The notes beneath the pieces are model-generated. The model did no database searches and had not been told where the DNA came from. It saw only the letters and a list, made by a program, of their open reading frames with translations. Position numbers and translations under genes: made by a program. DNA of 64,000 bases from DAMBHY01 sp032068765 (GTDB taxonomy: Bacteria > Bacteroidota > Bacteroidia > Bacteroidales > Dysgonomonadaceae), in contig DAMBHY010000010.1 of the NCBI GenBank assembly GCA_032068765.1, positions 23,549 through 87,548 on the forward strand, written 5' to 3'. Below are positions 1-8,496 of this stretch, in pieces; position 1 is the first letter of the stretch; the number at the start of each line of letters is the position of its first letter.

Positions 1-31
1 TTGCTTAACAATTTATCTCTTTCGAACATTT

Positions 32-577
32 TTAATCCAAATTAAAATGCATTTTTATCAATCCAAACAAAGCATAATTAATCATGTCCATATAATTTGC
101 ATCTACCCCTTCTGATACCAATGTCCTTCCACTATTGCTTTCTATCTCTTTGGTACGATGAATTTTCATCAAAATCAAATCGGTGTATGAACTCGTACGC
201 ATCGAACGCCACGCTTCATCATAATCATGATTTTTGTTGTACATCAGCGAACGGCTGGCATCTATTTTTTTATCATAGAGTTCCAAAGCCTTTTCGTTGT
301 TTATATCAATCGTGTCTGTATAACCCAGTTCTGTTTGAATCAAGGCTATAGCACCATAATTTACTATACCTACGTATTCAGAAAAGATAGAATCACCTAC
401 CAGGTTTTCTTTTTTTATTTCAATTGAACGAACCCTTTTTACTTTAATCAAAATTTGATCTGTAACCGATTCCGGACGAAGAATGCGCCATGCCGGACCA
501 TAATCTTTCAACTTTTTTTGAAACAAATCACGACACAATGCTATGACTTCATCAAACTGCATCTTAGTGGTATCCAT
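32..577 (-). CDS. DUF1599 protein with two tandem copies of the domain
   Basis: I recognise this as the DUF1599 (nucleotide modification associated domain 1) family, whose biochemical function is not established. The 181-residue protein is made of two related halves, roughly residues 5-85 and 95-181. Each half carries a similar run: KDYGPAWRILRPESVTDQIL in the first and DYDEAWRSMRTSSYTDLILM in the second, followed by a basic (K/R)xxR(S/T)(I/K)EI segment and a hydrophobic MINYALFGLI-type helix. There is no signal peptide or membrane segment, so it is probably cytoplasmic. The ATG at 577 follows a -7 element on the minus strand at 612-619 with a short leader. It seems to be a single gene; what lies downstream is outside the window. 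Family confidence is good, function unknown. Confidence 0.8.
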   Translation of the reverse strand: MDTTKMQFDEVIALCRDLFQKKLKDYGPAWRILRPESVTDQILIKVKRVRSIEIKKENLVGDSIFSEYVGIVNYGAIALIQTELGYTDTIDINNEKALELYDKKIDASRSLMYNKNHDYDEAWRSMRTSSYTDLILMKIHRTKEIESNSGRTLVSEGVDANYMDMINYALFGLIKMHFNLD

Positions 578-611
578 ATCTTTTGAAGTAAAATTCGTTT
601 TTAAAACTTAG

Positions 612-643
612 CAAAGGTAGATAAAAAAAGAAAAAGGTACAAG
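612..643 (-). promoter_or_regulatory. Promoter of the DUF1599 gene
   Basis: On the minus strand there is TACCTTTGC at 619-612, matching TAnnTTTG, and CTTG at 643-640 about 20 bp upstream, one base off the TTTG of the Bacteroidetes -33 element. Confidence 0.5.
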
Positions 644-667
644 TTAGAAGAAAACCTGCACCTTTTA
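620..667 (-). terminator. Possible terminator of the M23/LysM gene
   Basis: Read on the minus strand, AAAAGGT (666-660) can pair with ACCTTTT (638-632) across a loose loop and is followed by a T-rich run. The stem is short, so this is a weak call. It overlaps the promoter of the next gene. Confidence 0.35.
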
Positions 668-686
668 ATACCTTTTAAATCATTAT

Positions 687-1697
687 TTATGAGACGCGTA
701 ATGACTCACCAGCTTTTAATTTTGTTTTGGAAGTAATGTTATTCAGATTACAAATCTTTTTAACTGAAATACCATATCTGCGAGCAATTTTGGAAATGTT
801 TTCTCCAGATTTAACTCGATGATATTCTATATCACCTTTTACAAATCTGTTATTGCTGTTGGATGATTTACGATAATTAGAATAATCGTCATAAGAATCA
901 GAACCTCCTAACACCATAGAACTGCTGTTGCTTGTTTTCACATAGCTTCTGCGAGTAACCATGTAAGTATCACGGTGAGGAACTTTGTTTCTGAAATCAA
1001 CAATAAAATTAGGATTGATAGGATTTCCAAAGAAGCGGAATTCAAAGTGAAGATGAGAACCGAAAGAACGTCCTGTGTTACCTGCCAAACCAATTGCCTG
1101 ACCTGAACGAACTACTTGATTTTCTTTTACCAAAAATTTTGATAAGTGACCATATACTGTTTCCAATCCGTTTGGATGGCGCATAACTACGAAGTTTCCA
1201 TATCCGCCAGCTTCATAATCTTTTACACGTACTTTGCCATCAAATGCAGCGTAAATTGTATCTCCTGTTCTAGCTTTCAAGTCAACACCATAATGATATC
1301 TAGAGCGACCTCTGCGACCGAAATTAGATGTCATGTATCCTTTGCAGGGTATGCTGAAATTAGACAAATCTACTCTGAAAGAATCCGGAGCACTCATATT
1401 GTCATAAGCATCTACATATTGATTTCTCCATTGTCCTTTATATAAATTATCTGCGGGGATTTCTGATGTATTCCAAGATGATGTTGCAGAACGGGAACCT
1501 TCTAAAGTGGATAAATTCATTTTAAGTTTAACACCGTCAGCATAGAGAGATTTGTTTTTCGATAATTTTCTGCTGTGAAGTTGTTTGTAAACAATGTCTG
1601 ATCGTTTAGAGTTTAAACTTTGAGAAAAAGAAGAAAGTGAAAAAGTTACCATTAATAAAATCACTAAATTTCTCATTGTTACATTTAATTTTGTCAT
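687..1697 (-). CDS. Secreted M23 metallopeptidase with C-terminal LysM domain
   Basis: Likely a periplasmic or cell-surface peptidoglycan endopeptidase of the M23 (LytM/lysostaphin) family, or a catalytically active relative of the EnvC/NlpD activators. A hydrophobic signal peptide covers about residues 8-26 (ends SSFSQ). The M23 domain has all the zinc and catalytic residues: HYGVDL (H135, D139), YGHL (H184) and the HLH pair near H215/H217. A LysM domain for glycan binding fills residues about 292-336 (VKSGENISKIARRYGISVKK). The middle segment 240-290 is Ser/Asn-rich and probably a linker. An alternative start at residue 8 (position 1676) would give a more compact signal peptide. It stands alone between a 700-bp gap and the DUF1599 gene. 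Confidence 0.9.
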   Translation of the reverse strand: MTKLNVTMRNLVILLMVTFSLSSFSQSLNSKRSDIVYKQLHSRKLSKNKSLYADGVKLKMNLSTLEGSRSATSSWNTSEIPADNLYKGQWRNQYVDAYDNMSAPDSFRVDLSNFSIPCKGYMTSNFGRRGRSRYHYGVDLKARTGDTIYAAFDGKVRVKDYEAGGYGNFVVMRHPNGLETVYGHLSKFLVKENQVVRSGQAIGLAGNTGRSFGSHLHFEFRFFGNPINPNFIVDFRNKVPHRDTYMVTRRSYVKTSNSSSMVLGGSDSYDDYSNYRKSSNSNNRFVKGDIEYHRVKSGENISKIARRYGISVKKICNLNNITSKTKLKAGESLRVS

Positions 1698-2396
1698 AAT
1701 GCTTAATAATTGACAGTCTTACTGTACATTAGTTACATCAATTCATACATTCCATATTGTGGATGTTGGAATATACCAATTGAAATTAATTAAATATTTG
1801 TTTTGTGGAAAAAATGAGGAAACTTCTTCTAATAATATGAATAGTTTATGATTAGATAGTTTTGAATTTCCCATTTTTAAAATTAACTTATTTGATTTTC
1901 GTGAATAATTACAAAAAAATTTCGTTTTAATTACGATTTGATTTCTTGAACGATTCCAAAGTAAAATCATTCTTTTTTTTCTCACAAGAATATCAAAAGA
2001 TAAATTGGTATTGCTTCATACTATCAATCATTAAACAGACCCTGTTTTTTGGCATTATATCATTGAACATTAATTGTTTACGCAAATCATATGTTATACA
2101 ACATAAAGACCTAAATTCAACATAATTTTACATTTTTTAATTTGGAATTACGAAACAGATAGGAAGTTTGACCGAACAATACCAACTGATATATTGTTAA
2201 TTTAGATTAGGAAAAATTAAAGACTCTCAACCCATTCTTGAAGTTTCCGATTACTATACACCATTAATTTCCCCTCCTTATTTACAACTATTTAGTTTAT
2301 AATAATAACTAAACGTGACCGTAAATCTGACATTTATTGATAGTTTTCATTATATTTGCGCAAATTTATGTCCAATAACTATCGGAATATTTATTT
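1698..2396. other. Intergenic region, divergent, 700 bp
   Basis: A long AT-rich gap separates the minus-strand M23 gene from the plus-strand DUF2723 gene. A short minus-strand open frame at 1743-1985 has low-complexity composition and no recognisable family, so I do not call it. A small dyad, TATGTT-ATAC-AACATA, lies at 2090-2105, with the 6-N4-6 geometry of a Crp/Fnr-type site but without the usual sequence. The promoter of the next gene is at the right edge. I see no RNA gene. Confidence 0.4.
2351..2358 (+). promoter_or_regulatory. -7 element for the DUF2723 gene
   Basis: TATATTTG followed by C matches the Bacteroidetes -7 consensus, 38 bp before the ATG at 2397. No convincing TTTG is seen 19 bp upstream. 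Confidence 0.5.
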
Positions 2397-5300
2397 ATGA
2401 AGAAGTATAAAATTATAAACAATATAGCCGGATGGGTTGTATTTGCAATTTCCGCTATTGTTTATTTACTTACAATCGAACCTACTACAAGCTTTTGGGA
2501 TTGTCCCGAATTTATAATCTCAGCATACAAATTAGAAATTGGCCACCCTCCCGGCGCACCTTTTTTTATGTTGCTTGGTAATTTATTTACACAATTCACT
2601 TCTGATCCTTTGCAAGTAGCTAAGATGGTAAATGCCATGTCCGCGCTGTTAAGTGCTTTCACAATCTTATTCTTATTCTGGACCATCACTCATCTAACTA
2701 GAAAGCTGATGGTTAAAGATGAAAGTGAAATCACAACAGGCAAATTGATAGCTATCATCGGAAGCGGTTTGGTAGGAGCATTGGTTTATACTTTCTCAGA
2801 TACTTTCTGGTTTTCTGCTGTGGAAGCAGAAGTTTATGCATTCTCATCAATGCTTACGGCTTTGGTTTTCTGGATAATACTGAAATGGGAAGACAATGCA
2901 GATAGTTCCAATTCCGACAAATGGATTGTGCTGCTTGCTTATATAATGGGTCTTTCAATCGGCGTCCATTTGCTTAACTTATTATGTATCCCGGCAATCG
3001 TACTTGTATATTATTACAAGAAATATGACAATCTAAACTGGAAAAATATAACCATCGCTTTAGGAATTTCATTCGGACTTATTATCATATTAATGTATGG
3101 TATCATCCCGGGATTTACGAAAGTAGGCGGCTGGTTTGAATTGTTCTTCGTTAATACTTTGGGAATGCAGTACAACAGCGGTGTATTGTTTTATTTATTC
3201 CTAATGCTGGGAATTATTGCATGGACACTTTACGAAACATTCAAATACAAGGAAAATAACAGGAAAGCAAAGATTGCACTTTTCATAACTTTAGCGCTCA
3301 CAGGAATATTATTTATCACAAGTAGTGTAGTAATTTGGTTGTTTTTAATTGCTGTTGCGGGATATACCTTGTTTGGAACTAAAAAGATTTCAAATCATTT
3401 CATTAATCTTTTAAGTTCGTGCTTGTTTGCAATAATCATAGGATTTTCATCCTACGCGGTAATTCCTATCCGTTCCAATGAAAATCCTCCTATGGATGAA
3501 AACTCACCAAATAACTTTTTCTCTTTGGCAAGTTATCTCAATCGTGAGCAATATGGCGATAAGCCTTTGTTCTACGGGCAAACATACGCTTCAGAACTAG
3601 AAAGAACTGCTGACGGCTCTCCTGTGGTAACAAGCTCAAAAAAGAAATACGGAAAAATCATTAAGACAAATCCTTCGGATAAGGACAGATATGTTGTAGA
3701 AAGCACTTCTCAAAAATACAAGTATTCTCACAACATGTTATTTCCAAGAATGACATCCGATAAGTCTAATCCATTGTATGGTAATCATATTATCGGATAC
3801 AGACAATGGGGAGGAGTAGATAATCCGGATATTCCGCCAACATTCTTCCAAAACATACAATATCTGGTAAGTTATCAGTTGAATTTTATGTACTGGAGAT
3901 ATTTCTTCTGGAACTTCTCAGGCCGTCAGAACGATTTACAAGGAGATAATGGTATCACTAAAGGTAACTGGATTACAGGTATTCCTTTCATTGATGATAA
4001 AGTGCTCGGCTTAGGTCCTCAAGACAATATTGCGCCTGATGTGGTAGATAATAAAGCGCACAACAAATATTTCCTTTTACCCTTTATCTTGGGATTGATT
4101 GGTATATTCTATCAATTGTCGCTTAAAGAAAGAGGATACAAAAGTTTCAGCATCGTATTCATGCTGTTCTTTATGACAGGTATCGCTATTGTGCTTTATC
4201 TGAACCAAACTCCATTTGAACCACGCGAAAGAGATTACGCTTATGCCGGTTCGTTCTATGCTTTCTCTATCTGGGTGGGAATGGGCGTTGCCGGAATCAG
4301 TTTGTTTTTACACAAATATTTGAAGAACTCAACTGTCGCAACAGCAATAGCAACTATAGCCGCGTTGTTTGTTCCTATTCAGATGGCAAGTCAAAACTGG
4401 GACGATCACGACCGCTCCGGAAGATACATGGCACGCGATGCCGGAATGAATTTCCTCAACAGTGTGGAGAAAAACGGTATCATATTCTGTAACGGTGATA
4501 ACGACACATTCCCTCTATGGTATCTGCATGAAGTTGAAAGCTTCAGAACTGATACAAGAGCTTGCAATCTAAGTTATTTGCAAACGGAATGGTATACTGA
4601 TCAAATGCTCCGTCAATCTTATCAATCAGAACCACTTCCAATCAAATGGTCACGTTCTCGATATTATGGCGACGATACTTCACACGCGTATTTGATTACA
4701 AAGAAAGATATCGAAAATGCCCTCAAAAACGGAGACGTATCACCAATATCTTATACAGAATATTACGATAGTTCAATTTTCAAAGATACAGTATCGCTCA
4801 AAGATGCGATGGAAGCTCTTCGCACAGGCAAGAATGCTTATCCGAAAACGCCTTTCACAGCCATTGCCGATCAACCTATTTTCCCAGGTGACATTGCATA
4901 TCTTAATGTAGATTCTACCAAAGTAAATCTACAAAAACTAAATGCATCTTCCGATCAAAGAAAAATGTTCATCAACCTAAAGGGACAAAACGTATTGTAT
5001 CGTCAGGACTTGATGCTGTTAGAAATTCTCACCAACATAAATGACAACAACTGGCAGCGTCCGTTATATTTTGCAGCCACCGTGGACAGATCTTTATCCA
5101 ACAGCGTAAAAGATTATCTATCGCTGGAAGGAATGGCTTATCGTGTAATACCCGGCATACCAAGAAACGGAGGAATCAACACTGAAGTTGCTTACAATAA
5201 CATGATGAATAAATTCCGCTGGGGAGGTATAGAGAACAATCCGAATATCTATCTTGACGTTACCAGCAGAAACATGGTTTCTTCTTTCCGTATGTATTTT

Positions 5301-5876
5301 GCTCAGTTGATTGAAGCGTTGATTAATGAAGGTAAAAACGACAAAGCGGCAGCTGCTCTTGACAAATGTCTCAAAGTGATGCCGTCTAAATCTGTTCCTT
5401 TGGGGACAGAAGGAATTATTCTAGCGCGCTCCTATTATCGTATCGGTCAAAAGCAAAAAGCGGAAGCATTGCTAAATGAAATATATGGAAGAATTCAGAA
5501 AAACCTGAACTGGTTTGACAGATTGACTCCCGAACAAATGGCTAATAGTTGGACAGACATCAACGGTGATAATCTCCGTCCGATGCTAATCATCGCAGGT
5601 GTTTATCAAGAATTTGATAAGGCAAAATACGAGCCTTTCACAGACAACTTATTTAAACGCGCACAATTCTATTACTCACTCGGACTTCCATATCTGGGCG
5701 ACCCTATTTTACAAGGAATAACAGATGCATCCATCCAAAGTTATTATAATGAGAATGTGGATACGTTTACTCGCTCTTTATCAGAAAAGACCCTTCACAA
5801 ATCTTTGAAGATGATGGAGCAATACAATCCACGAATGCTGGAAGAGTATAGCAAAGGTGCACAACAAGAAAATTAA
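2397..5876 (+). CDS. DUF2723 membrane protein (TMEM260/GT-C-like)
   Basis: A 1159-residue integral membrane protein of the DUF2723 family, related to eukaryotic TMEM260 and to GT-C (protein O-mannosyltransferase-like) enzymes. The family signature is at the N terminus: EPTTSFWDCPEF (about residues 28-39) followed by the GHPPGAPFF loop, where acidic residues usually mark the active site of GT-C enzymes. About ten or more hydrophobic helices fill residues 10-380 and 550-670. A second conserved stretch, PFEPRERDYAYAGSF, lies near residue 600. The C-terminal third (about 700-1159) is soluble and ends in helical repeats resembling TPRs. A role in protein O-glycosylation or polyprenyl-linked sugar transfer is inference from the family. 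It is followed by a strong terminator, so it is a single-gene unit. Confidence 0.85.
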   Translation: MKKYKIINNIAGWVVFAISAIVYLLTIEPTTSFWDCPEFIISAYKLEIGHPPGAPFFMLLGNLFTQFTSDPLQVAKMVNAMSALLSAFTILFLFWTITHLTRKLMVKDESEITTGKLIAIIGSGLVGALVYTFSDTFWFSAVEAEVYAFSSMLTALVFWIILKWEDNADSSNSDKWIVLLAYIMGLSIGVHLLNLLCIPAIVLVYYYKKYDNLNWKNITIALGISFGLIIILMYGIIPGFTKVGGWFELFFVNTLGMQYNSGVLFYLFLMLGIIAWTLYETFKYKENNRKAKIALFITLALTGILFITSSVVIWLFLIAVAGYTLFGTKKISNHFINLLSSCLFAIIIGFSSYAVIPIRSNENPPMDENSPNNFFSLASYLNREQYGDKPLFYGQTYASELERTADGSPVVTSSKKKYGKIIKTNPSDKDRYVVESTSQKYKYSHNMLFPRMTSDKSNPLYGNHIIGYRQWGGVDNPDIPPTFFQNIQYLVSYQLNFMYWRYFFWNFSGRQNDLQGDNGITKGNWITGIPFIDDKVLGLGPQDNIAPDVVDNKAHNKYFLLPFILGLIGIFYQLSLKERGYKSFSIVFMLFFMTGIAIVLYLNQTPFEPRERDYAYAGSFYAFSIWVGMGVAGISLFLHKYLKNSTVATAIATIAALFVPIQMASQNWDDHDRSGRYMARDAGMNFLNSVEKNGIIFCNGDNDTFPLWYLHEVESFRTDTRACNLSYLQTEWYTDQMLRQSYQSEPLPIKWSRSRYYGDDTSHAYLITKKDIENALKNGDVSPISYTEYYDSSIFKDTVSLKDAMEALRTGKNAYPKTPFTAIADQPIFPGDIAYLNVDSTKVNLQKLNASSDQRKMFINLKGQNVLYRQDLMLLEILTNINDNNWQRPLYFAATVDRSLSNSVKDYLSLEGMAYRVIPGIPRNGGINTEVAYNNMMNKFRWGGIENNPNIYLDVTSRNMVSSFRMYFAQLIEALINEGKNDKAAAALDKCLKVMPSKSVPLGTEGIILARSYYRIGQKQKAEALLNEIYGRIQKNLNWFDRLTPEQMANSWTDINGDNLRPMLIIAGVYQEFDKAKYEPFTDNLFKRAQFYYSLGLPYLGDPILQGITDASIQSYYNENVDTFTRSLSEKTLHKSLKMMEQYNPRMLEEYSKGAQQEN

Positions 5877-5892
5877 CAGATTATAATGATAA

Positions 5893-5933
5893 AATGAGTA
5901 GCTTCATCAAAAGGAGCTACTCATTATTTTTTT
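5893..5933 (+). terminator. Rho-independent terminator of the DUF2723 gene
   Basis: An 11-bp perfect stem (AATGAGTAGCT at 5893-5903 and AGCTACTCATT at 5915-5925) is followed by a T-rich tail. Confidence 0.85.
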
Positions 5934-5944
5934 AACCCTCGTAG

Positions 5945-6562
5945 ATGTTCATAGAACAACCCCCGCTTTTATACCGAATATTATATCCAAAAGCTATTTG
6001 GAGAAAACCCGTCGAAGGAAAGAAGGTGATTTATCTAACATTCGACGACGGCCCCATTCCCGAAGCCACGCCCTGGGTTTTGGATGTTTTGGAAAGATAT
6101 AAGGTAAAAGCTACATTCTTTTGTGTAGGGGACAATGTTAGGAAATATCCTGAAGTCTATCAGCAGATATTAGAAGCAGATCACACTACGGGCAACCATA
6201 CCTTCAATCACTGGCAGGGATGGAAGCACACTTCCAAACCGTTTATGGACAATGTGACGAAAGCAGAGGGATATATCCAATCAGATTTATTCCGACCTCC
6301 TCACGGTCACATACGCATCAGTCAATATTTAGAACTTATCAGAAAAGGTTATTCCATAGTTATGTGGGATGTAGTAACGCGAGATTACAATACCAAATTA
6401 ACTCCCGAACAAGTATTCAATAATGTGAAAAAATACACGCGTGACGGTTCCATCATCACATTTCACGACTCACTCAAATCCATCAAAACATTAAAAATTG
6501 TCCTTCCCAAAGCTATAGAATGGCTGCAAAGTCAGGGTTACGAGTTTCATACACTATTATAA
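5945..6562 (+). CDS. Polysaccharide deacetylase (NodB domain, CE4)
   Basis: A 205-residue single-domain CE4 family protein predicted to remove N-acetyl groups from a glycan. The motifs are clear: motif 1 TFDDGP at residues 32-37 with the catalytic and metal-binding aspartates, motif 2 GNHTFNH with H85 and H89 as metal ligands, motif 3 RPPHG, and motif 5 ITFHDS near the C terminus. It has no signal peptide, only a short N-terminal extension, so its location (cytoplasmic or membrane-proximal) is uncertain. It starts 12 bp after the terminator of the DUF2723 gene, and the spacing leaves room only for a minimal promoter or readthrough. The substrate (peptidoglycan or a lipid-linked sugar) cannot be read from sequence. 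Confidence 0.9.
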   Translation: MFIEQPPLLYRILYPKAIWRKPVEGKKVIYLTFDDGPIPEATPWVLDVLERYKVKATFFCVGDNVRKYPEVYQQILEADHTTGNHTFNHWQGWKHTSKPFMDNVTKAEGYIQSDLFRPPHGHIRISQYLELIRKGYSIVMWDVVTRDYNTKLTPEQVFNNVKKYTRDGSIITFHDSLKSIKTLKIVLPKAIEWLQSQGYEFHTLL

Positions 6563-6698
6563 AAAAGAGATAGTCTCATAAGCGCCTCTGAGTTTCATCT
6601 TGTCCTATTGAACGAAATAAAACATCTTTAAGAATATTTTTCATTTCGCTAAAGCTGCATTCAGAATGATAGTTGATAGCAGTTTCCCTAAAAAGAAA

Positions 6699-6730
6699 AT
6701 GCCACGGCTAAAAAATCAGCCGTGACATTA
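6699..6730 (-). terminator. Terminator of the thioredoxin-like gene
   Basis: CACGGCT (6703-6709) pairs with AGCCGTG (6718-6724). On the minus strand the hairpin runs into CATTTTCTTTTT, so it ends the gene at 6756-7931. The bases 6563-6690 before it hold only diffuse AT-rich sequence. Confidence 0.75.
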
Positions 6731-6755
6731 CCAATATTTATAATATCAAATCAGT

Positions 6756-7931
6756 TTATTTGAATCTTTCAAGTGTTTTTTGGTATTCGTCCAACATTTG
6801 TTTGTCGTTTGCTTTTGCTGCTAATTCTACAGCTTTTTTTTCAGCGGCGATAGCATCTTTTTTCTTACCTAAATCATAAAGGATATTAGCGTAAGTATCC
6901 AATACGGCAGATTCCTGAGGAGCAAGTTCTGTACCTCTCTTAGCCCATTCCATAGCAGTTTTCAAAGCTTTTTTGTCGTTGAAAGTTTTGTAGTTTTCGA
7001 AAACTGTCCAAGCCATAGAATTCAAATCATTAGCGTTTCTATCTTTGCTTGTCATGAAAGTTGCAGCTTTATTAATGAAGTTGTCCCAAGCTTGTTTGTC
7101 TGTTTTGTCTTTGATAAATGCTCTGTGCACTTCGTTGAATTCCAATTGTGGTTTCATCTTGTCGTAAGTTTCAGGAGCGATGTAGCGGTACGATTCAAAA
7201 TTTGCTTTGTCGCGGCGGTACATGTTTGCATACATGTTCATTATTTTGTAGTCCACCATTTTCTGACCGAATTTTTCAGCAGCTGCTGCTCTGTTGTTCA
7301 AGAAATATTTAAATGGTTCAGAAGTAGGGTCATTCACATATTTAGCGAATATTTCCCATGTTTCTTTGTCCATGTATTTGTCTGATGGAAGACCTGTCAA
7401 GTATTCGATAGCGATTTTTTCGTTTCCTTCACTATAAGGGTTAATATCAAAATATTTGCTTACAGTAGCATAACTTCTATCACCTTTTTCTATTTTCTTT
7501 TCGATAGAAAGAGTGTTATTTTCTGTGTCTCCGGCTTTTTTACCCAATTCTACTAATTCTTCGGGACTCATACCACCCAAACCACGGTGTACAACTTGTC
7601 CGTCACCATTTATGAATAACAATGTTGGGAAAGCTTTCACTTCATATTTTTTAGCTATAGCCAAGTTTTCAGGAGCTTCCATATCCAGTTTCATATTGAT
7701 GAAATTGGAATTGAAATAATCACCTACCACTTTTTGTGTAAAAATCTTGCTTGCCATCATTTTGCAAGGTCCGCACCAAGATGCAAAACCATCCAAGAAT
7801 ATAAGTTTATTTTCTTTTTTAGCTTTTGCCAACGCGTTGTCAAAATTGTGGTCTGTTTCGAACACAATTCCTTGGGAGAATGCAGATAGACTTAAAGCTA
7901 TACATGCAACGAATAAAAGGATTTTTTTCAT
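6756..7931 (-). CDS. Secreted thioredoxin-family protein with helical C-terminal domain
   Basis: About 391 residues. An N-terminal signal peptide (residues 1-19, ending SAFSQ) is followed by a thioredoxin domain with an intact WCGPCK active site (C53 and C56) and the cis-proline motif AFPTL. Residues from about 165 onward are alpha-helical with TPR-like repeats near the C terminus. It is probably a periplasmic thiol-disulfide reductase or oxidase. I place the start at 7931 rather than at the upstream ATG at 8036, because the signal peptide begins there and a TATATTTG promoter element at 7988-7981 lies between the two ATGs. The gene is monocistronic with its own terminator. Confidence 0.85.
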   Translation of the reverse strand: MKKILLFVACIALSLSAFSQGIVFETDHNFDNALAKAKKENKLIFLDGFASWCGPCKMMASKIFTQKVVGDYFNSNFINMKLDMEAPENLAIAKKYEVKAFPTLLFINGDGQVVHRGLGGMSPEELVELGKKAGDTENNTLSIEKKIEKGDRSYATVSKYFDINPYSEGNEKIAIEYLTGLPSDKYMDKETWEIFAKYVNDPTSEPFKYFLNNRAAAAEKFGQKMVDYKIMNMYANMYRRDKANFESYRYIAPETYDKMKPQLEFNEVHRAFIKDKTDKQAWDNFINKAATFMTSKDRNANDLNSMAWTVFENYKTFNDKKALKTAMEWAKRGTELAPQESAVLDTYANILYDLGKKKDAIAAEKKAVELAAKANDKQMLDEYQKTLERFK

Positions 7932-7980
7932 TGAAATAATTTTAGATTGTAATAAAATAAATATTTGTATTAGGAATGCA

Positions 7981-7988
7981 CAAATATA
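7981..7988 (-). promoter_or_regulatory. -7 element for the thioredoxin-like gene
   Basis: TATATTTG on the minus strand (plus strand CAAATATA), followed by TGC. It lies about 50 bp before the ATG at 7931 and decides the start site. Confidence 0.55.
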
Positions 7989-8067
7989 CGATTTTCTATA
8001 TAAAAATGTTTCGAGGATAGATTTAATTTTCATCATTCATCCGTCCCTACTCCCACACTATTGTATC

Positions 8068-8436
8068 GCGTGGTTTGCGAAACAATTATTGGAGATTCGA
8101 AACAAACTCCAATAATCGGATGCTAAGTTATTGTTTGCTGATGATTTTAAAGAATTATATTTTTTAAATTCCCCGTTCTCATCATTGGATGAAGTATTAA
8201 AAGAGTTATTCAGCTTTTTTTAAAATACTGACACAAATGAATTTGAAAGTTTTGAGACTAAAACAATAAAAGTTGATAGTAATCAAGAATTTTTACAAGA
8301 TATAAAGAATAATAAAATTAAAGATACAACCGATACTGATATAAGTAAAAGAACACTTAATTGGCAAAAAGCAGGAGTAATAATAGCTGTTATAATTGGC
8401 GTCATAACTATAATTTTAATGTTAATATATAAATGA
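8068..8436 (+). pseudogene. Decayed gene with C-terminal membrane anchor
   Basis: One plus-strand reading frame carries protein-like sequence interrupted by two stop codons, TAA at 8113-8115 and TAA at 8221-8223. The pieces read WFAKQLLEIRNKLQ, then SDAKLLFADDFKELYFLNSP (continuing to ...KELFSFF), then a hydrophilic stretch NTDTNEFESFETKTIKVDSN that ends in a single hydrophobic helix (AGVIIAVIIGVITIILMLIY) and a lysine before TGA at 8434. All three pieces are in the same frame, so single-base changes would restore a continuous protein. There is no in-frame ATG for the last piece alone. A terminator follows directly. I do not recognise the family; the tail looks like a tail-anchored small membrane protein. 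Confidence 0.45.
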
Positions 8437-8470
8437 AAAAGTCCAAGAAACTAATTTCTTGGACTTTTAT
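8437..8470. terminator. Bidirectional terminator between the decayed gene and gltA
   Basis: A 14-bp perfect stem (AAAAGTCCAAGAAA at 8437-8450, complement at 8455-8468) with a CTAA loop. The A-flank and T-flank allow termination on both strands. Confidence 0.85.
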
Positions 8471-8496
8471 TATATGTAATACTTTAAAACATGTAT

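Noticed and set aside
1743..1985. An 80-codon minus-strand open frame in the gap before the DUF2723 gene
   Set aside because: Very AT-rich, low-complexity translation with no domain, no promoter element in front of it and no coding pattern.
2090..2105. TATGTT-ATAC-AACATA as a second site for the Crp/Fnr regulator
   Set aside because: The geometry fits, but the half site differs from TGTAAC and it is far from any start; chance occurrence in AT-rich DNA is likely.
6563..6690. A possible repeat remnant (CATTTCGCT...CATTCAGAATGAT) after the deacetylase
   Set aside because: Too short and too degenerate to support as a mobile or repeat element.
7932..8036. A longer N terminus for the thioredoxin-like protein
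   Set aside because: It would read through the promoter element and place 35 residues in front of a normal signal peptide.
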